Shown here: positions 30,801 through 45,117 of the stretch, one piece after another
How the letters are laid out: each line of letters starts with the position of its first letter
Numbering within the stretch: position 1 is the first letter of the stretch
Assembly: GCA_951804985.1 (NCBI GenBank)
Contig: OX638133.1
Span: forward strand, 55,829,122-55,893,121
Length of the DNA stretch: 64,000 bases
Direction: 5' to 3'
DNA from: Dryomyza anilis
Lineage: Eukaryota; Arthropoda; Insecta; Diptera; Dryomyzidae
Translations under genes and position numbers: made by a program
The notes under the pieces: model-generated
The model's input: the letters and a program-made list of their open reading frames with translations, nothing else
Told to the model about the DNA's origin: nothing
Database searches by the model: none

Positions 30801-32227
30801 AGTTATAGCAATGTTAAAGTTTTGCTTATATGGGAGGTGCCACGACCCATTTACCTGGGACTATTGATGTTTTTATTATGAAGCTTTGTTTCCATTTTTA
30901 TAACTCTGCTCTGCCCACATTTAGACAAATTATAAACAACAACAATTTACATTTGTGAGTCAAATTTCATGACTGTGGCTATCTTAATTACACAGATATT
31001 TTGAATTAAACGTTCAGTTTTGTCAGACCCATTTTTATACCTTAGGAGACGAATTTCAAAAAATCCTTTCGTAATGGGCGCTTACGTCGGGAGAGGAACA
31101 CCGTATCCAAATTTCATGTTCCTAGGATCAAATTTAGGTTTTTTCGATTTTCCGGCTTTTCCTCTGGGTTTTTCCGGATTTTCTTTTTTCCTAAATCACT
31201 CTTGCACTGACACGAACAAAATACAAAAAGAATCAGGTAAATCCGTCGGTTCGTTCTCTCGTGATGCTCTGGCACACACAGGACATTTCATTTTTATATA
31301 TATAGATAGATATTTCTACAATTTTTCTAATATTTTCTACTCGATTATATTTATTTGACAATTTTATGTTGTATAAGAACATATGTCAGTTTTCAAAACT
31401 GCTTATGTAAATTTTCCGACTGCTTCTAAATATTTTCATTTGGATATTTTTAAAAATAAAAATAAAAAATTTGTTATATTTTTCCAATATGTTCGAATCG
31501 GTTCATATTTATTTTGTAATTGTATGGCTATCTTAGAATAAATATAGGTTATTAAACATTTACAAACTGTTTTTTGAAAAACTCCGAATGCATCCAATTA
31601 TTTTTGAATTTGTCCGAATCGGATTTTTTTATTTTCTATTTAAAAATTTGTGAAATTTTTCCAATATAACCGACTCGGACTTTATATATTGGCAATTTTA
31701 TACTATATAAAAATACCTATATACTATATAAAAATATACTATATAAAAATATATATATATATATATACTATATAAAAATATTTTTGTACTTTAAATGATT
31801 TTTTCACTGTGTATTTAATTTTAAACAATCGACCATAGTATTCTACAACTTTTGTAGAGTCGGTATACTACCAGTATATGGTTTAAAACAAAAAAAAAAA
31901 TTAGTATAATAACCCCATGTTATGTTCAACGCCCGAATTCTATATGATCTCCCCTTAATCGGATATATGTTGCTTTTAGAAAAATTTGTATTAGTATTGG
32001 GTATTTGCAAAAAAAATATACGGTGAGAAAATATTCATAACTCTTAAAATATTCATTCAAATGTAACACCTTATATTTTGTATGAGAAAACTAATATTTC
32101 AAATTCAGTGCTCGATTTCAGTACGATGTTGATAGAATATGTTTCCTTATGCTATTAGCTTTCTATAAAAATAATTCCCGATGAGGTTTTTCTTAAAGTC
32201 TCGGAAAATCTCGGAAAATCTCGGAAA
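27812..32227. repeat. Array unit 1
   Basis: Variants: CTGAGCCG type, no 17-bp TTTTAAAAGTTATACCA duplication near 30540, the shortest (AT)n (31749-31766) and an extra CTCGGAAAAT at the end. The only unit lacking the 17-bp duplication. Confidence 0.88.
29337..31310 (-). mobile_element. Non-autonomous Helitron, array unit 1
   Basis: Begins CTAGCTGGACCCGTGCACAG on the plus strand and ends ATATATATAGATAGA. On the minus strand that is 5'-TCTATCTATATATA…CTAG-3'. Flanks CCAAA and TATTTC meet exactly in the empty copy at 56950/56951. Length 1974 bp. It encodes no Rep/helicase. A plus-strand frame of 112 codons (31020-31358) lies across its 5' end and is not supported as a gene. Confidence 0.82.
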
Positions 32228-35200
32228 TTTAAAAATAAAAAAAATAAAAATTTTTAAAATTTTTGGAATATGTGAGTGGCAAAATTAACTTTTAAAAAAC
32301 TTAAAATCCCTTAAATACATTAAAGGTTTATTTTTGTATATAATAGTCAACCATTTTTTTTACTATTTTATATTTTATATTGCGTTAGAAGCGCCGCAGG
32401 ATTTTTTTTTTTTTTAAAATCGCGATATTTTTTTTTTAACTATTTGTAATCTACAGCTATTTTTTATTTTTAGTGTATTTTTAAATTGTAATAGTTATAG
32501 CAATAATAGAAGCGCCGCAGCCAAATTTTTTGGAAAAATTTCATTGGACATTATCTGTTTTAATAGTAAATTTTCTGAACATATCCACTCGTTTTTTATT
32601 GACCCTCAAAATTTCCAAACAAAAAATCCTATGAAAGATTCACAAAATCCTGTACATTCATGTATATAACTTGTAATATATGTTTGCTGCAAATCATAAA
32701 TTTTCCCTGTGTATATACGATAACTTGAGAAATTCTGCTTAGAACGCGATGAAATATCGTTTCAATACTTTTCAGCCAAAAGTTAGTTATGTCAATGGCA
32801 ATGAGCTAAATCGGTCAACGAACACGCCCACCTTCCATACAAGTCACTTATATATAACACTTTAGGAACCAATAACTCGAAAACTATTCAAGATTAACTT
32901 ATAAAATTTTAAAATGTATTGTTAGAATTCACCTAGAAATATGTGTTCCTAAAAGTATTCGCTTTTCAATAGTGTACATTTTAATCGCAAATTTATGAAA
33001 TGTTAGCCTTAAATCTGCACATATGTTTTAAAAAAAGGCGTGATCCGCCCACGTTTATTTTTAACATTTTTTGATTATTGTTTTTTACTTTCATATCAAT
33101 TTTTTTAAATTATTAGGATATACGTCGAAAATTTCTGAATTATATAAATAATATAATGAGTGTAAGAATGTTCAACATAACTAAGAACTTTAAAAGGTAG
33201 GTATACAATTAAATGTCCCATATTAATATCCCCACCAAAGTGTAGGGTATTCCATAGTCGGGCCCAACCGACTAAAAAAGTCCGTCCCATATGACCCAAC
33301 TTACCCATGTGACATATATGTATTAATAATAGAAGCGCCACAGTCAAATTTTTTGGAAAAAATTCATTGGACATTATTTGTTTTAGTAGCAAATTTTTTG
33401 AACAGAATTCATTCATTAATATTTTTGTTTTTTTTTCGAAAAATGTATACTCGTATTTTTAATTGACCCTCAAAATTTCCTTATGAAAGATTCACAAAAT
33501 ATATTAAAAAATAATTAACAAAAAAAATAATAATAACATACAAATAATTATGAAATAATATCTAACATAAAACATCGCCTACCAAACTTTTAATAACATA
33601 TTTAAAAATCTTATTTGTAAGAAAATAAGGGTGTGAGTGAGATCAACTAAATTGCTGATTATACTAATGTAGTGTTTGGAACATTTTCTTAGAGAACATT
33701 TCCCATAATGCTATTTCAACATAAATTTCATTTTTATTCCAAACTAGCTGGACCCGTGCACAGCTTCGCCCGCGCTAAGTTTTTGTAATAGCAGAACTAT
33801 ATCGTTTATAAAGTGTGGATACATTTACGCCCCTTTTTTTCTTTTTAATGCATCTTTTAATGAATCGCACGGTGGACAAAATGGAACTTTTTTGAACAAT
33901 ATTACATAACTTCATAACAAATCAATACATTTCGTTTATTTTTTTTTAGTAAATAAAAAAATATCAAGATATAGGTTTGCATTACAAAATGTTTTCTATT
34001 GATTCACAAACAATTTGTAAAAATATTAAAACTTCGGTAATTTTTTGGAAATTTTCACTTTTGATTTTTCATAATCTCAGCCGATATCGGTAAGATTTAT
34101 TTTTTATTTTGGACCATTGTGATAGTGATCTGAAATAAGTTTGTGTGAATGATGGATATCGCCTGCAGTCCTTGGAATATATTTACAAAGAAAGGCCTAA
34201 TGTATGAAATTAGAAAAAATGGTAATTTTTACCATGTAATTTCTCTTAATCGTGATAATATATCTTGAATATTATGCAACATTGATTGTGATTAGAAAAA
34301 ACTTACTACGTATAAGGAATATCGGGGTTCTTGGAATACATTTCCAACGAAATACACAAATGTATGAAATTAGAATAAATATTGTAATTTTTTGCCATGT
34401 AATTTCTCCTAATCCGGAAATGATTTTGTGATGATATTTTTTACCACATTGGTTCTGATCATAAATAAGTTAATGCGAATAATTGGTTTAATTGCTATTG
34501 AAATATTGAAATAACTTGGCATAATAATACTCAAATTGAAATTTTTGACGTGAAATTTTAAGAAATGTGGATGAATTAATGAAATTATGATATTTTTACA
34601 CACTATAGATATAAATTTGTGTAAATATAAACATTGTGTACTTCGTGTGTGTTGAGTTGTGATATTTTGTTATATACCGGAGCAACCTGAAAGCTACCTT
34701 TTCTTCAGAAGGTGTATAAGGATTTGAGAGGATATGCGAGGATATTTTAGTTATGTTCCAATATGTATTTTCATATATATATATTTCTGTATGGAATGCA
34801 CACATTCTATGTGAAGAATGTTAAGGTTTAATACGATCCTTTGTTGCGATTTTTATAACTCTACTCCTGAGTATGTAAAGAAATATAGTAATTTTAATGC
34901 GCCACGCTCTTTTCTCCAATCCCGTCCACATTCTACATGACGATTGGAGTTTTATATACCATTTTAAAAGTTATACCATTTTGAAAGTTTTAGCGCCACA
35001 CCCATGTTTAATCGCGGCGACATTACACGTGACGATTGGAGTTTTAAATGTGAACTTTTGTTTCGATTGTTGAAACTCTACTCTTAGTATGTTAGGAAAT
35101 ATAGCATATATTTAATGCTTAAGTTATGTGGGAGGTGACACGCCCATTTTTACAAACACGCCCACATTCTATGTGATGATTACAATGTTTAATATGTTCA

Positions 35201-36658
35201 CTTGTTTAGATTTTTATAACTCTGCTTTTAGTAGGTGGAGTTATAGCAATGTTAAAGTTTTGCTTATATGGGAGGTGCCACGACCCATTTACCTGGGACT
35301 ATTGATGTTTTTATTATGAAGCTTTGTTTCCATTTTTATAACTCTGCTCTGCCCACATTTAGACAAATTATAAACAACAACAATTTACATTTGTGAGTCA
35401 AATTTCATGACTGTGGCTATCTTAATTACACAGATATTTTGAATTAAACGTTCAGTTTTGTCAGACCCATTTTTATACCTTAGGAGACGAATTTCAAAAA
35501 ATCCTTTCGTAATGGGCGCTTACGTCGGGAGAGGAACACCGTATCCAAATTTCATGTTCCTAGGATCAAATTTAGGTTTTTTCGATTTTCCGGCTTTTCC
35601 TCTGGGTTTTTCCGGATTTTCTTTTTTCCTAAATCACTCTTGCACTGACACGAACAAAATACAAAAAGAATCAGGTAAATCCGTCGGTTCGTTCTCTCGT
35701 GATGCTCTGGCACACACAGGACATTTCATTTTTATATATATAGATAGATATTTCTACAATTTTTCTAATATTTTCTACTCGATTATATTTATTTGACAAT
35801 TTTATGTTGTATAAGAACATATGTCAGTTTTCAAAACTGCTTATGTAAATTTTCCGACTGCTTCTAAATATTTTCATTTGGATATTTTTAAAAATAAAAA
35901 TAAAAAATTTGTTATATTTTTCCAATATGTTCGAATCGGTTCATATTTATTTTGTAATTGTATGGCTATCTTAGAATAAATATAGGTTATTAAACATTTA
36001 CAAACTGTTTTTTGAAAAACTCCGAATGCATCCAATTATTTTTGAATTTGTCCGAATCGGATTTTTTTATTTTCTATTTAAAAATTTGTGAAATTTTTCC
36101 AATATAACCGACTCGGACTTTATATATTGGCAATTTTATACTATATAAAAATACCTATATACTATATAAAAATATACTATATAAAAATATATATATATAT
36201 ATATATATACTATATAAAAATATTTTTGTACTTTAAATGATTTTTTCACTGTGTATTTAATTTTAAACAATCGACCATAGTATTCTACAACTTTTGTAGA
36301 GTCGGTATACTACAGTATATGGTTTAAAACAAAAAAAAAATTAGTATAATAACCCCATGTTATGTTCAACGCCCGAATTCTATATGATCTCCCCTTAATC
36401 GGATATATGTTGCTTTTAGAAAAATTTGTATTAGTATTGGGTATTTGCAAAAAAAATATACGGTGAGAAAATATTCATAACTCTTAAAATATTCATTCAA
36501 ATGTAACACCTTATATTTTGTATGAGAAAACTAATATTTCAAATTCAGTGCTCGATTTCAGTACGATGTTGATAGAATATGTTTCCTTATGCTATTAGCT
36601 TTCTATAAAAATAATTCCCGATGAGGTTTTTTCTTAAAGTCTCGGAAAATCTCGGAAA
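32228..36658. repeat. Array unit 2
   Basis: Variants: CTCAGCCG type (34078) and GAAATATTGAAATAAC (34500), shared only with unit 4. It has the 17-bp duplication near 34970. A T-run replaces TTCAAAAAAAT near 32412. Confidence 0.88.
33744..35748 (-). mobile_element. Non-autonomous Helitron, array unit 2
   Basis: Same ends and same site as in unit 1; 2005 bp. The length difference comes mainly from the 17-bp duplication and small indels. Confidence 0.82.
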
Positions 36659-38174
36659 TTTAAAAATAAAAAAAATAAAAATTTTTAAAATTTTTGGAAT
36701 ATGTGAGTGGCAAAATTAACTTTTAAAAAACTTAAAATCCCTTAAATACATTAAAGGTTTATTTTTGTATATAATAGTCAACCATTTTTTTTACTATTTT
36801 ATATTTTATATTGCGTTAGAAGCGCCGCAGGATTTTTTTTTTCAAAAAAATCGCGATATTTTTTTTTTAATTATTTGTAATCTACAGCTATTTTTTATTT
36901 TTAGTGTATTTTTAAATTGTAATAGTTATAGCAATAATAGAAGCGCCGCAGCCAAATTTTTTGGAAAAATTTCATTGGACATTATCTGTTTTAATAGTAA
37001 ATTTTCTGAACATATCCACTCGTTTTTTATTGACCCTCAAAATTTCCAAACAAAAAATCCTATGAAAGATTCACAAAATCCTGTACATTCATGTATATAA
37101 CTTGTAATATATGTTTGCTGCAAATCATAAATTTTCCCTGTGTATATACGATAACTTGAGAAATTCTGCTTAGAACGCGATGAAATATCGTTTCAATACT
37201 TTTCAGCCAAAAGTTAGTTATGTCAATGGCAATGAGCTAAATCGGTCAACGGACACGCCCACCTTCCATACAAGTCACTTATATATAACACTTTAGGAAC
37301 CAATAACTCGAAAACTATTCAAGATTAACTTATAAAATTTTAAAATGTATTGTTAGAATTCACCTAGAAATATGTGTTCCTAAAAGTATTCGCTTTTCAA
37401 TAGTGTACATTTTAATCGCAAATTTATGAAATATTAGCCTTAAATCTGCACATATGTTTTAAAAAAAGGCGTGATCCGCCCACGTTTATTTTTAACATTT
37501 TTTGATTATTGTTTTTTACTTTCATATCAATTTTTTTAAATTATTAGGATATACGTCGAAAATTTCTGAATTATATAAATAATATAATGAGTGTAAGAAT
37601 GTTCAACATAACTAAGAACTTTAAAAGGTAGGTATACAATTAAATGTCCCATATTAATATCCCCACCAAAGTGTAGGGTATTCCATAGTCGGGCCCAACC
37701 GACTAAAAAAGTCCGTCCCATATGACCCAACTTACCCATGTGACATATATGTATTAATAATAGAAGCGCCACAGTCAAATTTTTTGGAAAAAATTCATTG
37801 GACATTATTTGTTTTAGTAGCAAATTTTTTGAACAGAATTCATTCATTAATATTTTTGTTTTTTTTTCGAAAAATGTATACTCGTATTTTTAATTGACCC
37901 TCAAAATTTCCTTATGAAAGATTCACAAAATATATTAAAAAATAATTAACAAAAAAAATAATAATAACATACAAATAATTATGAAATAATATCTAACATA
38001 AAACATCGCCTACCAAACTTTTAATAACATATTTAAAAATCTTATTTGTAAGAAAATAAGGGTGTGAGTGAGATCAACTAAATTGCTGATTATACTAATG
38101 TAGTGTTTGGAACATTTTCTTAGAGAACATTTCCCATAATGCTATTTCAACATAAATTTCATTTTTATTCCAAA

Positions 38175-40175
38175 CTAGCTGGACCCGTGCACAGCTTCGC
38201 CCGCGCTAAGTTTTTGTAATAGCAGAACTATATCGTTTATAAAGTGTGGATACATTTACGCCCCTTTTTTTCTTTTTAATGCATCTTTTAATGAATCGCA
38301 CGGTGGACAAAATGGAACTTTTTTGAACAATATTACATAACTTCATAACAAATCAATACATTTCGTTTATTTTTTTTTAGTAAATAAAAAAATATCAAGA
38401 TATAGGTTTGCATTACAAAATGTTTTCTATTGATTCACAAACAATTTGTAAAAATATTAAAACTTCGGTAATTTTTTGGAAATTTTCACTTTTGATTTTT
38501 CATAATCTGAGCCGATATCGGTAAGATTTATTTTTTATTTTGGACCATTGTGATAGTGATCTGAAATAAGTTTGTGTGAATGATGGATATCGCCTGCAGT
38601 CCTTGGAATATATTTACAAAGAAAGGCCTAATGTATGAAATTAGAAAAAATGGTAATTTTTACCATGTAATTTCTCTTAATCGTGATAATATATCTTGAA
38701 TATTATGCAACATTGATTGTGATTAGAAAAAACTTACTACGTATAAGGAATATCGGGGTTCTTGGAATACATTTCCAACGAAATACACAAATGTATGAAA
38801 TTAGAATAAATATTGTAATTTTTTGCCATGTAATTTCTCCTAATCCGGAAATGATTTTGTGATGATATTTTTTACCACATTGGTTCTGATCATAAATAAG
38901 TGAATGCGAATAATTGGTTTAATTGCTATTGAAATTATTAACTTGGCATAATAATACTCAAATTGAAATTTTTGACGTGAAATTTTAAGAAATGTGGATG
39001 AATTAATGAAATTATGATATTTTTACACACTATAGATATAAATTTGTGTAAATATAAACATTGTGTACTTCGTGTGTGTTGAGTTGTGATATTTTGTTAT
39101 ATACCGGAGCAACCTGAAAGCTACCTTTTCTTCAGAAGGTGTATAAGGATTTGAGAGGATATGCGAGGATATTTTAGTTATGTTCCAATATGTATTTTCA
39201 TATATATATATTTCTGTATGGAATGCACACATTCTATGTGAAGAATGTTAAGGTTTAATACGATCCTTTGTTGCGATTTTTATAACTCTACTCCTGAGTA
39301 TGTAAAGAAATATAGTAATTTTAATGCGCCACGCTCTTTTCTCCAATCCCGTCCACATTCTACATGACGATTGGAGTTTTATATACCATTTTAAAAGTTA
39401 TACCATTTTGAAAGTTTTAGCGCCACACCCATGTTTAATCGCGGCGACATTACACGTGACGATTGGAGTTTTAAATGTGAACTTTTGTTTCGATTGTTGA
39501 AACTCTACTCTTAGTATGTTAGGAAATATAGCATATATTTAATGCTTAAGTTATGTGGGAGGTGACACGCCCATTTTTACAAACACGCCCACATTCTATG
39601 TGATGATTACAATGTTTAATATGTTCACTTGTTTAGATTTTTATAACTCTGCTTTTAGTAGGTGGAGTTATAGCAATGTTAAAGTTTTGCTTATATGGGA
39701 GGTGCCACGACCCATTTACCTGGGACTATTGATGTTTTTATTATGAAGCTTTGTTTCCATTTTTATAACTCTGCTCTGCCCACATTTAGACAAATTATAA
39801 ACAACAACAATTTACATTTGTGAGTCAAATTTCATGACTGTGGCTATCTTAATTACACAGATATTTTGAATTAAACGTTCAGTTTTGTCAGACCCATTTT
39901 TATACCTTAGGAGACGAATTTCAAAAAATCCTTTCGTAATGGGCGCTTACGTCGGGAGAGGAACACCGTATCCAAATTTCATGTTCCTAGGATCAAATTT
40001 AGGTTTTTTCGATTTTCCGGCTTTTCCTCTGGGTTTTTCCGGATTTTCTTTTTTCCTAAATCACTCTTGCACTGACACGAACAAAATACAAAAAGAATCA
40101 GGTAAATCCGTCGGTTCGTTCTCTCGTGATGCTCTGGCACACACAGGACATTTCATTTTTATATATATAGATAGA
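38175..40175 (-). mobile_element. Non-autonomous Helitron, array unit 3
   Basis: Same ends and same site; 2001 bp, nearly identical to the other array copies. Confidence 0.82.
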
Positions 40176-40566
40176 TATTTCTACAATTTTTCTAATATTT
40201 TCTACTCGATTACATTTATTTGACAATTTTATGTTGTATAAGAACATATGTCAGTTTTCAAAACTGCTTATGTAAATTTTCCGACTGCTTCTAAATATTT
40301 TCATTTGGATATTTTTAAAAATAAAAATAAAAAATTTGTTATATTTTTCCAATATGTTCGAATCGGTTCATATTTATTTTGTAATTGTATGGCTATCTTA
40401 GAATAAATATAGGTTATTAAACATTTACAAACGGTTTTTTTGAATTTGTCCGAATCGGATTTTTTTATTTTCTATTTAAAAATTTGTGAAATTTTTCCAA
40501 TATAACCGACTCGGACTTTATATATTGGCAATTTTATACTATATAAAAATTCCTATATACTATATA

Positions 40567-40570
<4 letters not shown>

Positions 40571-40656
<86 letters not shown>
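40571..40656. repeat. (AT)n microsatellite, array unit 3
   Basis: 86 bp of uninterrupted TA dinucleotide between two ACTATATAAAAAT motifs. The open frame across it is an artefact. Confidence 0.95.
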
Positions 40657-40657
<1 letters not shown>

Positions 40658-42623
40658 TATATAAAAATATTTTTGTACTTTAAATGATTTTTTCACTGTG
40701 TATTTAATTTTAAACAATCGACCATAGTATTCTACAACTTTTGTAGAGTCGGTATACTACCAGTATATGGTTTAAAACAAAAAAAAAAATTAGTATAATA
40801 ACCCCATGTTATGTTCAACGCCCGAATTCTATATGATCTCCCCTTAATCGGATATATGTTGCTTTTAGAAAAATTTGTATTAGTATTGGGTATTTGCAAA
40901 AAAAATATACGGTGAGAAAATATTCATAACTCTTAAAATATTCATTCAAATGTAACACCTTATATTTTGTATGAGAAAACTAATATTTCAAATTCAGTGC
41001 TCGATTTCAGTACGATGTTGATAGAATATGTTTCCTTATGCTATTAGCTTTCTATAAAAATAATTCCCGATGAGGTTTTTTCTTAAAGTCTCGGAAAATC
41101 TCGGAAATTTAAAAATAAAAAAAATAAAAATTTTTAAAATTTTTGGAATATGTGAGTGGCAAAATTAACTTTTAAAAAACTTAAAATCCCTTAAATACAT
41201 TAAAGGTTTATTTTTGTATATAATAGTCAACCATTTTTTTTACTATTTTATATTTTATATTGCGTTAGAAGCGCCGCAGGATTTTTTTTTTCAAAAAAAT
41301 CGCGATATTTTTTTTTTAATTATTTGTAATCTACAGCTATTTTTTATTTTTAGTGTATTTTTAAATTGTAATAGTTATAGCAATAATAGAAGCGCCGCAG
41401 CCAAATTTTTTGGAAAAATTTCATTGGACATTATCTGTTTTAATAGTAAATTTTCTGAACATATCCACTCGTTTTTTATTGACCCTCAAAATTTCCAAAC
41501 AAAAAATCCTATGAAAGATTCACAAAATCCTGTACATTCATGTATATAACTTGTAATATATGTTTGCTGCAAATCATAAATTTTCCCTGTGTATATACGA
41601 TAACTTGAGAAATTCTGCTTAGAACGCGATGAAATATCGTTTCAATACTTTTCAGCCAAAAGTTAGTTATGTCAATGGCAATGAGCTAAATCGGTCAACG
41701 GACACGCCCACCTTCCATACAAGTCACTTATATATAACACTTTAGGAACCAATAACTCGAAAACTATTCAAGATTAACTTATAAAATTTTAAAATGTATT
41801 GTTAGAATTCACCTAGAAATATGTGTTCCTAAAAGTATTCGCTTTTCAATAGTGTACATTTTAATCGCAAATTTATGAAATATTAGCCTTAAATCTGCAC
41901 ATATGTTTTAAAAAAAGGCGTGATCCGCCCACGTTTATTTTTAACATTTTTTGATTATTGTTTTTTACTTTCATATCAATTTTTTTAAATTATTAGGATA
42001 TACGTCGAAAATTTCTGAATTATATAAATAATATAATGAGTGTAAGAATGTTCAACATAACTAAGAACTTTAAAAGGTAGGTATACAATTAAATGTCCCA
42101 TATTAATATCCCCACCAAAGTGTAGGGTATTCCATAGTCGGGCCCAACCGACTAAAAAAGTCCGTCCCATATGACCCAACTTACCCATGTGACATATATG
42201 TATTAATAATAGAAGCGCCACAGTCAAATTTTTTGGAAAAAATTCATTGGACATTATTTGTTTTAGTAGCAAATTTTTTGAACAGAATTCATTCATTAAT
42301 ATTTTTGTTTTTTTTTCGAAAAATGTATACTCGTATTTTTAATTGACCCTCAAAATTTCCTTATGAAAGATTCACAAAATATATTAAAAAATAATTAACA
42401 AAAAAAATAATAATAACATACAAATAATTATGAAATAATATCTAACATAAAACATCGCCTACCAAACTTTTAATAACATATTTAAAAATCTTATTTGTAA
42501 GAAAATAAGGGTGTGAGTGAGATCAACTAAATTGCTGATTATACTAATGTAGTGTTTGGAACATTTTCTTAGAGAACATTTCCCATAATGCTATTTCAAC
42601 ATAAATTTCATTTTTATTCCAAA

Positions 42624-44628
42624 CTAGCTGGACCCGTGCACAGCTTCGCCCGCGCTAAGTTTTTGTAATAGCAGAACTATATCGTTTATAAAGTGTGGAT
42701 ACATTTACGCCCCTTTTTTTCTTTTTAATGCATCTTTTAATGAATCGCACGGTGGACAAAATGGAACTTTTTTGAACAATATTACATAACTTCATAACAA
42801 ATCAATACATTTCGTTTATTTTTTTTTAGTAAATAAAAAAATATCAAGATATAGGTTTGCATTACAAAATGTTTTCTATTGATTCACAAACAATTTGTAA
42901 AAATATTAAAACTTCGGTAATTTTTTGGAAATTTTCACTTTTGATTTTTCATAATCTCAGCCGATATCGGTAAGATTTATTTTTTATTTTGGACCATTGT
43001 GATAGTGATCTGAAATAAGTTTGTGTGAATGATGGATATCGCCTGCAGTCCTTGGAATATATTTACAAAGAAAGGCCTAATGTATGAAATTAGAAAAAAT
43101 GGTAATTTTTACCATGTAATTTCTCTTAATCGTGATAATATATCTTGAATATTATGCAACATTGATTGTGATTAGAAAAAACTTACTACGTATAAGGAAT
43201 ATCGGGGTTCTTGGAATACATTTCCAACGAAATACACAAATGTATGAAATTAGAATAAATATTGTAATTTTTTGCCATGTAATTTCTCCTAATCCGGAAA
43301 TGATTTTGTGATGATATTTTTTACCACATTGGTTCTGATCATAAATAAGTTAATGCGAATAATTGGTTTAATTGCTATTGAAATATTGAAATAACTTGGC
43401 ATAATAATACTCAAATTGAAATTTTTGACGTGAAATTTTAAGAAATGTGGATGAATTAATGAAATTATGATATTTTTACACACTATAGATATAAATTTGT
43501 GTAAATATAAACATTGTGTACTTCGTGTGTGTTGAGTTGTGATATTTTGTTATATACCGGAGCAACCTGAAAGCTACCTTTTCTTCAGAAGGTGTATAAG
43601 GATTTGAGAGGATATGCGAGGATATTTTAGTTATGTTCCAATATGTATTTTCATATATATATATTTCTGTATGGAATGCACACATTCTATGTGAAGAATG
43701 TTAAGGTTTAATACGATCCTTTGTTGCGATTTTTATAACTCTACTCCTGAGTATGTAAAGAAATATAGTAATTTTAATGCGCCACGCTCTTTTCTCCAAT
43801 CCCGTCCACATTCTACATGACGATTGGAGTTTTATATACCATTTTAAAAGTTATACCATTTTGAAAGTTTTAGCGCCACACCCATGTTTAATCGCGGCGA
43901 CATTACACGTGACGATTGGAGTTTTAAATGTGAACTTTTGTTTCGATTGTTGAAACTCTACTCTTAGTATGTTAGGAAATATAGCATATATTTAATGCTT
44001 AAGTTATGTGGGAGGTGACACGCCCATTTTTACAAACACGCTCACATTTTATGTGATGATTACAATGTTTAATATGTTCACTTGTTTAGATTTTTATAAC
44101 TCTGCTTTTAGTAGGTGGAGTTATAGCAATGTTAAAGTTTTGCTTATATGGGAGGTGCCACGACCCATTTACCTGGGACTATTGATGTTTTTATTATGAA
44201 GCTTTGTTTCCATTTTTATAACTCTGCTCTGCCCACATTTAGACAAATTATAAACAACAACAATTTACATTTGTGAGTCAAATTTCATGACTGTGGCTAT
44301 CTTAATTACACAGATATTTTGAATTAAACGTTCAGTTTTGTCAGACCCATTTTTATACCTTAGGAGACGAATTTCAAAAAATCCTTTCGTAATGGGCGCT
44401 TACGTCGGGAGAGGAACACCGTATCCAAATTTCATGTTCCTAGGATCAAATTTAGGTTTTTTCGATTTTCCGGCTTTTCCTCTGGGTTTTTCCGGATTTT
44501 CTTTTTTCCTAAATCACTCTTGCACTGACACGAACAAAATACAAAAAGAATCAGGTAAATCCGTCGGTTCGTTCTCTCGTGATGCTCTGGCACACACAGG
44601 ACATTTCATTTTTATATATATAGATAGA
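42624..44628 (-). mobile_element. Non-autonomous Helitron, array unit 4
   Basis: Same ends and same site; 2005 bp. Confidence 0.82.
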
Positions 44629-45048
44629 TATTTCTACAATTTTTCTAATATTTTCTACTCGATTATATTTATTTGACAATTTTATGTTGTATAAGAACAT
44701 ATGTCAGTTTTCAAAACTGCTTATGTAAATTTTCCGACTGCTTCTAAATATTTTCATTTGGATATTTTTAAAAATAAAAATAAAAAATTTGTTATATTTT
44801 TCCAATATGTTCGAATCGGTTCATATTTATTTTGTAATTGTATGGCTATCTTAGAATAAATATAGGTTATTAAACATTTACAAACTGTTTTTTGAAAAAC
44901 TCCGAATGCATCCAATTATTTTTGAATTTGTCCGAATCGGATTTTTTTATTTTCTATTTAAAAATTTGTGAAATTTGTCCAATATAACCGACTCGGACTT
45001 TATATATTGGCAATTTTATACTATATAAAAATACCTATATACTATATA

Positions 45049-45051
<3 letters not shown>

Positions 45052-45116
<65 letters not shown>
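45052..45116. repeat. (AT)n microsatellite, array unit 4
   Basis: 65 bp of TA dinucleotide at the same place as in the other units. Confidence 0.95.

Positions 45117-45117
<1 letters not shown>

Larger units (their letters stand above)
36659..41107. repeat. Array unit 3
   Basis: Variants of the unit 1/5 type (CTGAGCCG; GAAATTATTAAC). It has the longest (AT)n tract. A deletion of about 30 bp near 40434 removes the GAAAAACTCCGAATGCATCC stretch present in the other units. Confidence 0.88.

Noticed and set aside
31020..31358. 112-codon plus-strand frame (MSDPFLYLRRR…) repeated in all five array units
   Set aside because: It lies within and across the 5' end of the Helitron. The copies are near-identical because the array is recent, so conservation carries no weight, and no domain is recognisable.
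40486..40683. 65-codon frame with IYIYIY periodicity
   Set aside because: Translation of the (AT)n microsatellite.
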